From the NCBI GenBank assembly GCA_934045075.1, contig OW203732.1:17019889-17083888 (forward strand): a stretch of 64,000 nt of DNA, read 5' to 3'. Below the pieces are notes generated by a model, which saw only the letters and a program-made list of their open reading frames with translations, was not told the DNA's origin and did no database searches. Source of the stretch: Yponomeuta sedellus (lineage: Eukaryota; Arthropoda; Insecta; Lepidoptera; Yponomeutidae). Every line of letters begins with the position of its first letter. Position 1 is the stretch's first letter. This document shows, in pieces, positions 55,721 through 64,000 of this stretch. The position numbers and the translations under genes were made by a program.

Positions 55721-57086
55721 CGTGGAGGTATCGAGCTGAAACTTAAAGGATATAACTATGAAATTTGGAAAATAATACCGTCAGATACTTCAAATACAAG
55801 AAACTTTTTGAAAATTATACATTTGTTCATAAATCATTAAAAAAAAATAAGTCGTTGAAGTTCGGGAAAAGTTCGGAAAAAACTGCGCGACTTAATATTT
55901 TTATTGGGGACCAAAACGAGGGTAAACATTAAATAATGGTCCACAACATTAGCTCTGTAAGGGCACTGCAAATTATATACATAAGTAGCTTACTTATCAG
56001 AAAAATAAGTACTTTATTATTTCAATAACATTGCCCAGTGTTATTATCATACTTTTGTCTCGCCGATACCCATCAAAACTCTAAAGTCAAAGATCCCACA
56101 GACGATATTATAGGGATAGCCTATTTTTCAGTATTTACCTGAATGTAGGCACCGTGGTACACCACCTCAGAATAAGGAGTCCTTATTCTGAGTATACACC
56201 ACCACCACCATACCTACAACCTCAGAATAAGGACTAAAGCTTTAGTCCTCTGAGCACAACACTGCACACACAGAACAATTAAATCAAACTGCACACAAAT
56301 AATGACGTTGAAAGCTGCGTTCAAAAGTTGAGGAAAAGTTTTGGCAACTCTGCAACCTGTACTCTGTGCTTACATAATAATTATGTTAAAATGTAAAAAA
56401 AGCAGCACGCAATATCCATTATTCACATAAATATTGAAACCTGTTGTTGTTCTTGAAAAAAACCAAAGAACCTAATAACAATAAGCAAATTCACTATAAA
56501 TAATTTGGTTCCCGTTGCGTTTTAAAATCGTGACAGATTGTTTTGTTTCACCTGCACAAGAAGAAGACAGCAAAGAGTATATAAACACTACGTAGACAAG
56601 ACAGTTGCGTGACAGTTGCTGAAAGGAAGTAAACTTCATGTTTGTTACCTATTTGTTTTCCAAATCCCCTAATCTCGGAGCTTATCTAAGAAACTGGCAG
56701 GCCATTATTTAATATCAGAATCAGTTGCTTAATCTCATTCCCCATTCTGAATACATGTGTGTTCGGAAAACCGTTCGATGCTTGCTAGATTCGTTAACTC
56801 CTTGCCGTTCGGCCTCTCTCAGCAGATTACGAAGCTCTATTTTCGAGGTAAATAAAACTAAACCACCTATTAGCCTTTGCCAACATAGCTTTATCGGGCC
56901 CACCCCACTGTTTCTTGGCCTTCCCACCCTACGTATTTGTGCCAACAAATTTGTAAGTATTAAAGAGGAACCCCTACTTTACCCACCAAATGAATATTCT
57001 AATGTAAGTAACAGACTAATCCTATTTGATTTTAACAGAGGAGAAACATAAAATTACTAATATCTCCTCTCACGCAGCAAAATCAC
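55721..57086. other. Intergenic region upstream of HAGH
   Basis: Positions 56165-56250 hold short palindromes built on 'ctcagaataagga'. Positions 56755-56850 contain an ATG-initiated frame rich in Arg, Ser and Leu that could be a leader exon, but it does not join HAGH in frame. Nothing else is recognised. Confidence 0.4.
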
Positions 57087-57126
57087 AGGTCTAACCTATC
57101 GTACACCTGTACGATAGGTTAGACCT
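57087..57126. repeat. Perfect 18-bp hairpin with 4-nt loop
   Basis: Arms 57087-57104 and 57109-57126 are exact reverse complements around 'acct'. Confidence 0.7.
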
Positions 57127-57248
57127 ATGATCTGGGGGTGTAGGGGCTACAATAACTTAAAGGATAATTTAGATGACAATGATGTCTGGAATTAAAGCCT
57201 AATCGCATGAGTTCTATGTTTTATAACAATTATGTAAACTCTGTTAAT

Positions 57249-57400
57249 TAAAGGACTTTGAAAAGACTAAGTTTGCAGTTTTTTTGTCCATTATTCCTCC
57301 AATATGATCTAGTTTTTAAAATGAACACCTAGTTTAAATTATAACGTACATTAAACCGCAGTTTCTGCAGAACTTTGAATAAAACTTCGTTCATTCATTA
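57249..57400 (+). repeat. (TTTCA)-tailed retroelement end, diverged
   Basis: 'aggactttgaaaagactaag', 'ccaatatgatctagttttt', 'taaaccgcagtttctgcaga', then a short ATTC-type tail. Closest relative is 17690-17835. Confidence 0.65.
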
Positions 57401-57734
57401 GGTTTTTTATTCAGGAGGCCCTTACACCCTTCGCCTTATTAATATAATTCTGGATTCACTGGACTCGACTTGATCAAAATGGACGTGACTTGATCACATT
57501 GGCCCCTTTTAAAAAAAATTCAGAAAGTGAATACAGAATTAATAATGGGTAGTGCTAATGAAAGTTTTCACCCTTTGCTTTCTTTAAAACTATCACCTTA
57601 CTTCACCACACTAACACTAATCAGAATCACTGTCATCATAATAAATTCTAAACCTCGAAAATACTTCTCTTCCAGCCTTAGTACGCAACCAGCGCGAGGC
57701 CCATAGCCACCAAGAATATCACCAGCTCAAAAAC

Positions 57735-60700
57735 ATGGATGTGAAGATCCTTCCAGCATTGCAAGACAATTACATGTACCTGATAGTGGACACGGCTACG
57801 AAGGAGGCGGCCGTAGTTGACCCTGTGGAGCCGAAGACCGTGCTACTGGCTGTTCAGGAGCATGGTCTCAACTTGACCACTGTACTTACCACCCATCATC
57901 ATTGGTATGGATATTGTTGTAGCTAAACATTAACATACAATATAATTACTTAGAAGCTATGCAAACTAGCATACAATGTCATGACATCACTATTGACACA
58001 TATTTACGTACCTAAATAAGTATACATATATGTATTCTATACCCTTTTACTTTTCACCTTGCTTACTTCCTGTTTAATTCATTTCTTGTAATCTATAATA
58101 TAAAACGAATCGCTGAATGTGTTTGTACGCAAATCTCGAGAGCAGCTGAATTCCGTTAATTCCTTTTTTAGAATATTTCCTTTAAGTACGAGGATGGTTC
58201 TTACGAAAGGAAAAAAATAATAATAAAGGATCGACTGTTAGGCAGTACGAAGATCACTGGGCCAGCTAGTAGATGATAAGTAATTGATACTTGAACACCC
58301 TTGTATTGCATATTGATTACTTTTGTTTCTAATTATGTTGACAACCTATTAACTGACTGTCACATGTTTAAAATTCTTTGTATGTAATTTGGCAGCTGTT
58401 AACAGGGAATTAACAGCTTAATATGGCAAACTGGAGGATAATGCATCTTTTCTTTACATAGAATATGTTTATGTATGCCACACCAGAAACATAGGATAGA
58501 GACAATAGAAAACGAAAAGTATATTGCCTGTACAGCTACCAGCAACTTAGTAACACATTTTTGTGTTGTTGTAAGTCGTACGGTAGCAAATTTGAAAAAT
58601 CTGTTTTAATATTTCTGAGTCTGGTGATTGAACAATATGCATTTTTGTCCTGGAAGAAAAAGGATTTTTTTATTATTATTATTATTATTTGTAATTCAGG
58701 CAGGCAGTTATAGAACTAGTGAAGCCTGTATACAGATGTACATTTGTGTTTAACTCCTTGTCTGTTTTGCTAATTAATAATTTTTAGAATTCTAATTGTT
58801 GCACTTATCTCATGAACAAACTGATCGATAGCTCACCCAGTCCACATTGAAAGCCCAAATAGCTACAATCTAATTTCGAATACTTTCAGGGACCACGCCG
58901 GCGGCAACAAGGAGTTGGTGCAGCTCCACCCAGGCCTAAAGGTGGTTGGGGCTGATGACCGCATTGGAGCCCTGACCGAGAAAGTTCAGCACAACTCTAG
59001 AGTCTCCATTGGCAGCCTCAGTGTGCAGTGCCTATTCACACCATGCCATACGGCAGGGCACATTTGCTATTATGTGACTCCGACCGATACCCCCGGAGAG
59101 GGTGGACAGTCGGCAGTCTTTACTGGTGAGTAATCTTTTTTATCCAAACAATTAAATACATAATTACATTCTTTCAAACAGGTTACTATGCACTGTCGTT
59201 AAATCCGAATCATCACAGACTGTTATGGATCTTACATCCTTGATTCTACTTCAATATTTTTGTGATTTTATAAAAGAGTAATGAGAAGTCATTAGAAATC
59301 ATTTGCTAACGACACTGAAGTTGAACAAAATCATCAGTATTCATAACGCTGATTTTGATATTAGCGAATATTTATAGCTCACTCTTTTTACACTGTTTTA
59401 TTAAATGAATAAACGCTTGTTCTTTTATAGCGCCCTTTGCTTCTTGATGAATGCCCCCATAACAAAGTGAAAACATCCGGATTTCATCATTCATTATCAT
59501 TATATAATGAAGGAATTGTTCAAAACAAACCCATCCTATTTACATTATTATAATGAACTTTTTTCAGGCGACACCCTATTCCTCGGCGGTTGCGGCCGTT
59601 TCTTCGAGGGTACCGCCGAGCAGATGTACCAGGCGCTGATATCCATTCTTAGTGCGCTACCAGATTATACCAAGGTTTGTTCTTTTTTAGGGTTACATAC
59701 TTGAAGGGTGCTAAACAGGAGTGAGGTGCTAAGGGTGCTATAGTCTGCATACATAAGAACATAAAAAAAGAGTAGAAGTTACATGACCCGTTGTAAAGTA
59801 GCGGTACTACAAAAGAAAGAGTTATTGTTTACATAACTGATAGGTTCATATTTAACTGGAACTTTTATGATATAGACCTTTTTAGGGATGTCTTTATTGA
59901 CCAATGGCAGTTTTGCATTCATAGTGTGCGTTTGGTTTTTAAGTGTGAGTTTGGTCACACTGGTTTTCATACTATAAAGGGTAATGTCACTACTTCTACT
60001 CTTTTTTTATGTTCTGTGGTCTGCCTCCACTATCTGTCTTGTCCGTCCGTCTATGCGTCCGTCGGTCGTCTATCCGTCCTTTATTATCTGTATTACAAAT
60101 ATATAGTCTTCACATTTTTTCATGTATCTACAAATACATGAAAAAATGTGAAATATATGAAATTGGGCAAATAATATCAGATTATATTATGTGCCCAATT
60201 TCATAGTTCCAGGTTAATGGGGAAATCGAAATATACGTTTTATGCGGCATAAACGTGCGCAACTTTTTTTGCGTTAACTTAGAAGTTTGATTTTTTCACA
60301 ACTTCGAGGGACTGTGGACTGTACTCAACAGTCACTCATAAGATAAGATAAGAATATTCTTTGTTGTATACCGAAAAATTGTTACAGAAACAGCAGATAC
60401 AGAAGATAAGGTACAATTGGCGGCGGTTGAGTATACGGTTTTAGAACTTTTTACTCGATTCCGCTCATGCGTTTCTGTGATAAAACGTCTTAACAGTTGG
60501 ATCGACGGACGGTCGGACAACGAACTGATCCGTCCTATAAAGGTTCCGTTTGTAGTACGGAACCCAAAAAAGTAAAACTAGAAACGTAACCTAATCCATC
60601 CTCAGGTGTTCTGCGGCCACGAATACACGCTGCAGAACCTGAACTTCGCTCAGCATGTGGAGCCGAGCAACGAAGAAGTCAAGAAGAAGATCGCGTGGTC

Positions 60701-61527
60701 GCTGGAAAGGCGACACGCCGGTAAACCGACGGTGGGTGTGGTTTGCTTTTTAATGTTTCAGATAGATTGCTTGCTGGCTTAAATACGTTCACACATACGT
60801 GTATACTCGACGCGCTGCGGGTTTGTTATATCGCAAAACGACCGAATGGGCAATGTCCCAACCCAGGATGTTGGTTCCTCGTATATCATTTGAGAAGAAG
60901 AAAAGCATTTTGTTTAACGCCACAAAGACTTAACACCAACAATATGTGATTAGTAACAAAACCATAAAAAAAAACATTGCAGAACTATGGGGGATCAAGG
61001 TATGTCCATAAAGCAGTATTATGCTGCGGTTTTGCCCACAGCACTGATTTTCAACACAGGTCTTTTCGTACGGTGGATTTGGATGGTGTCAGACCGTAAC
61101 TTTTCAGCTCCAATCCCGGGGGAAATCGCAAGTCATACGTGCCTATCCGCACGTGCGCGCCTGCGAACTGTTTTTTTAGTGTAGCTAACTGAGATCTTAA
61201 TAAGATAAGAGAATACCTCTTCTTCTTCTTCTACAGGCTATATTAGTCCACTGCTGGACATAGCCCTTCCCTAATGAGCCCCATAGCACAAGGTTGTGAC
61301 ATAATTGGGGGGTAATGCCCATAATCCCCACGCTGGGCATGCGGGTTGGGGATTGCAGTTTGGTGGAATTGTACTGCAGGGGGCGCTGTTGCCCACCCCC
61401 CGGTTTGTGTCCCTTAGATCAAATACCTACTGTCATAATAATAGTAGATACTATTGCCAAGTTAGCAAAATTAGGAAAAAATATATCATAATGCATTCTG
61501 TATTCCACTGTGGGGCATAGGTTTTTT

Positions 61528-61565
<38 letters not shown>

Positions 61566-61927
61566 GGGTTTAATTACTGCGCTTGCCTACCTCGAATTGG
61601 CAATTTCAAGCGCTGAAATATAATATTGTGAATCTTTTTTTTATGTTTTAACCTTTCTTGTTCTAGTTCCGTTTATTTAAATATTTTGTCTGTTTTAGAT
61701 TGAAATTAAACGTGACCTTACGAGTGTTAGGTATTATACATTTAATGTTCACATTCACAACAGCTGCTACGTTGTTTTACCAGGTCCCGTCGACGATCGG
61801 CGAAGAGAAGCAGTACAATCCCTTCATGCGCGTAACGGAGGAGATCGTCAAAAGGCACGCCAGTAAGACTGATCCGATACAGACCATGAAAGCTATTCGA
61901 CTGGAGAAGGACAACTTCAAGGGATAA
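57735..61927 (+). CDS. HAGH: Hydroxyacylglutathione hydrolase (glyoxalase II)
   Basis: Five exons join in phase with GT-AG borders: 57735-57904 (coding part), 58890-59125, 59568-59674, 60606-60731 and 61784-61927. They encode 260 residues, the length of cytosolic human HAGH. The enzyme hydrolyses S-D-lactoylglutathione to D-lactate and glutathione, the second step of methylglyoxal detoxification. It has the metallo-beta-lactamase fold with two metal ions: the THHHWDH motif (H54, H56, D58, H59), H110 in PCHTAGH, bridging D137 in FTGDTLF and H176 in CGHEY. The C-terminal domain keeps the glutathione-contact pattern R252..K255 (IRLEKDNF) and YNPFMR. Residue W57 is split by intron 1. The first coding exon begins at an acceptor at 57675 and is open for 19 further codons upstream of the ATG, compatible with a longer, for example mitochondrial, isoform from an unseen upstream exon. 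A poly(A) signal lies 515 bp past the stop. Confidence 0.95.
58090..58275. repeat. Dispersed repeat in HAGH intron 1, inverted copy of 6664-6865
   Basis: 'atctataatataaaacgaat' through 'gtacgaggatggttcttacg' to 'gggccagctagta'. Confidence 0.65.
60000..60575. repeat. Repeat cluster in HAGH intron 3
   Basis: Positions 60010-60090 are (cgtccgtc)-rich. Positions 60109-60152 form a perfect 19-bp hairpin with a 6-nt loop. Positions 60185-60345 are repeated almost exactly at 62955-63115. Positions 60345-60430 carry the 'aagaatattctttgttgtat' tail family. Positions 60540-60570 carry a short foldback around 'ggttccgtttgtagtacgga'. Confidence 0.65.
60732..61783. repeat. HAGH intron 4 with dispersed repeats
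   Basis: Positions 61215-61400 belong to the family at 2050-2240 and 11697-11935. Positions 61500-61625 carry a SINE-body fragment with a (ga)n run at about 61528-61562. Confidence 0.55.
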
Positions 61928-62029
61928 TTCATAGGGGACTATTTAATTCTATAAGTGACGTCACAGTTTCAGCCTGATTTGTATGGAGCGTTTTCGTACC
62001 ACGTGACTAGAATCAAACCACAGAGGGTC

Positions 62030-62165
62030 CATTTCTGAATTTACTGAGAATTTGGCTAAGTAAATCGTTAACAGTAGCACTGTCTCCCCGAATTTCCCAG
62101 AAAAGAGCGTGACAGAACGTTACTTTAGTATTTACTTAGCGAAATGCTCAATTCAGAAATCAGCG
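62030..62165. mobile_element. Solo MITE in HAGH 3' region
   Basis: Inverted ends 'tttctgaatttactgagaat' and 'gaaatgctcaattcagaaat' around about 90 bp. It is the uninterrupted relative of the element at 41750-42162. Confidence 0.55.
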
Positions 62166-62441
62166 AAGGAATATATTGTAGAGAAAACGTTATTACGATT
62201 ATGTATCTTTTGTATTCTTCAATGAGACCAATATTTTCTCAATTACGCGGGCGCATAAGTTCGTTTCCTATGGAGGATGGTATGAATAGGTGTCGAGAAA
62301 GTTGATAAGAAATACTACCTACGTACTAAAATGCTAAGCTAATCGAGTAAGGACGGACGATGTAGGACCTTCGTGGTTGACGTCCGATTTTATTGTTATT
62401 TTGTTTTTAAATTCTTCATCTCTTTTTTTGTTATGGTATGG

Positions 62442-62447
62442 AATAAA
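62442..62447 (+). terminator. Candidate poly(A) signal of HAGH
   Basis: AATAAA, 515 bp downstream of the stop codon. The MITE at 62030-62165 would be inside the 3' UTR if this signal is used. Confidence 0.5.
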
Positions 62448-62784
62448 GATTACATTTTATATTTCGTTTGGTTTTGGCTCCATCGACCTCTGTTTTAATC
62501 GACGAAACCCAGTTACCTATGTGGATTTATTAGGGAAGCGCAAGCTAAACAGTACCCGAAACCAGCTGTAACAACTCAATCTCGATGACGCGAAAGGGGT
62601 TTATCAGGAACGTGTCAATTGGCAAATTCAACCGCAACATGAGAGTCTTGAAAAAAATGCATTTGGGATCTAGCTACTTACAGCAACTATTCATATCATC
62701 AGGGACTAGTTCACCACAACACAGGGAATCCTAGTGTGGCAACTAGGGCTTCATCCAATTTCTGTAAAATTGTTAATATTTTTC

Positions 62785-63345
62785 ATCATCATCAGCCCAC
62801 CGCTGCCCACTGCTGGGTATAGGCTTTTTTCCCCCAAATGCTATCTCTCATGGTCGCTTGCCATCCGCATCACCACCAACTATATGGTCGGACTATCGGG
62901 CTGCTGGTCTGCCCACTGACCGTCGTCATGTATTTGTAGTATCAGATGATATTATTTGCCCAATTTCATAGTTCCAGGTTAATGGGGAAATCGAAATATA
63001 CATTTTTGTGCGGCATAAACGTGCGCAACTTTTTTTGCGTTAACTTAGAAATTTGATTTTTTCACAACTTCGAGGGACTGTGGACTGTACTCAACAGTCA
63101 CTCATAAGATAAGAATATTCTCTGTTGTATACCGGGCTGCTGGTCTGCCCACTGACCGTCGTCATGTACGTCGTCAACTATATGGTCGGACCATCGGGCT
63201 GCTGGTCTGCCCACTAACCGTCGTCCTGTTCTCTGGTCCTTCTGCCGTCTTCCGGCGTTGCCAATTGTCCCGCACTTTAGTTCCGAAACTCGAGAAATAG
63301 TTTCAAATGATCCGCAAAAGTCGGCCAATGCCCTTTTCACAAAAT
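62785..63345 (-). pseudogene. LINE 3' fragment interrupted by a repeat
   Basis: Minus-strand translation of 63130-63240 contains RRLVGRPAARWSDHIVD, the start of the conserved LINE C-terminal end; 62785-62935 continues the 3' end. Positions 62940-63130 are an inserted repeat homologous to 60150-60360. A ~35-bp block ('gggctgctggtctgcccact') flanks it and occurs three times (62898, 63134, 63196). Confidence 0.6.
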
Positions 63346-63459
63346 ATGGACAAATTGTGCATAAATAAGCATACAGACAGGGGTCTTTTTCATAGAACTA
63401 CAACTCAATTCACGGTATATTATGTATGACATTGTGACGTGTACATTATAAATAAAGTA

Positions 63460-63702
63460 TAAATAAATATTCGTGGACATATTACACAGATCTCGTTAGC
63501 CCCATACTAAGTACAATCTAAATGACTTGTGCTACAGGTACTAACCCGACGATACATTTAATACAATAAATACATAGATAACATCCAAGACCCGAGACAA
63601 ACTAGAAAAGTTCGTTTTCTAGTTTGACCCGGCCGGGGATCGAACCCGAGACCTTCGGTTTTACAGTCAGCGTGCCAAACCGCTGCCCCACCGAGGCCGT
63701 TG
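63460..63702 (-). repeat. tRNA-headed SINE, near full length
   Basis: Minus strand: head from 63702 ('cggcctcggtggggcagcgg', B-box 'gggttcgatcccc' at about 63633-63645), then body with 'gtctcgggtcttggatgtta' and 'gtagcacaagtcatttag', ending in an ATTT-rich tail near 63460. The best copy of this family in the window. Confidence 0.7.
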
Positions 63703-64000
63703 CGTAGCCGTCTTCCTGCATGTCAAGCTGTGTGTTTATTGACTTAGGAAGGTACATCGAGCGAGTTATCGTAGTAGGTAAACCATGAAATAGTTCTGTG
63801 TAACAGGCTCGAAATAGTTCTGTGTAACAGGCTCCTGATCTATGCCTACTCCGGGTTACAGGCGCGTGTTTACGTCATTATTTTATTCAAAAACTAAGTC
63901 GCTGATCCGGGATACATAACAACGTTGAAATTACACTTTGAAAAATGGGCTACCTAGGTATATTTTGTTCGTAGCCCTGTCTGCCTGAGTGATCTTAAAC
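63703..64000. other. Terminal stretch, nothing recognised
   Basis: A 25-bp direct duplication ('gaaatagttctgtgtaacag') lies at about 63787-63836. No gene supported; the window ends here. Confidence 0.4.

Noticed and set aside
56755..56850. Mitochondrial leader exon of HAGH
   Set aside because: The Arg/Ser/Leu-rich frame looks like a targeting peptide, but the available donors are in phase 0 and would read into a stop (CCT TAG) at the HAGH acceptor.
1..64000. CRISPR arrays, bacterial operons or viral genes
   Set aside because: No spaced direct-repeat array, no prokaryotic gene layout and no viral protein motif was seen; all supported genes are spliced animal genes or transposons.

Overview
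The window is animal nuclear DNA, most likely from a moth or butterfly (Lepidoptera). It has spliced genes with GT-AG introns, an AT-rich background, and dense layers of short dispersed repeats (tRNA-like and 5S-like SINEs, LINE 3' tails, MITEs) of the kind typical of lepidopteran genomes. No operon, CRISPR array, functional tRNA gene or functional rRNA gene is present. Layout: positions 1-14918 hold no gene I can support, only nested SINEs, foldbacks and MITEs. Positions 14919-29041 (+) hold the last four exons of a four-transmembrane claudin/stargazin-like gene; its first exon(s) were not found. Positions 32935-53294 (-) hold a complete 14-exon gene for UTP20, a giant HEAT-repeat component of the small-subunit processome; every exon joins in phase to give 2777 residues. 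Positions 57735-61927 (+) hold a complete 5-exon gene for glyoxalase II (HAGH), 260 residues. The outstanding system is a pair of full-length, apparently intact Transib DNA transposons, the superfamily to which RAG1 of V(D)J recombination is related. Copy 1 is 19095-22038 (+) and copy 2 is 24024-26967 (-). Both are exactly 2944 bp, start with a CAC heptamer resembling the RAG recombination signal, and carry their own 5-bp target duplication (CATCA and CCCTG). They are therefore two independent insertions, not an inverted duplication. Each encodes a transposase of 638 residues from the first in-frame ATG of the main exon, or 654 if a short spliced 5' exon is used. The RAG1-type catalytic triad (D, D, E) and a CxxC/HxxxxH zinc site are visible. 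The two proteins differ at one residue (W versus L near the C terminus), implying very recent transposition. Both sit tail-to-tail in the same intron of the claudin-like gene, about 2 kb apart. Secondary points of interest are: a 5S rRNA-derived SINE family; an 880-bp perfect (AAATG)n array grown from a retrotransposon tail; two degenerate tandem copies of UTP20 exon 13; several perfect hairpins (up to 68-bp arms); and several MITEs dated by nesting and target duplications.
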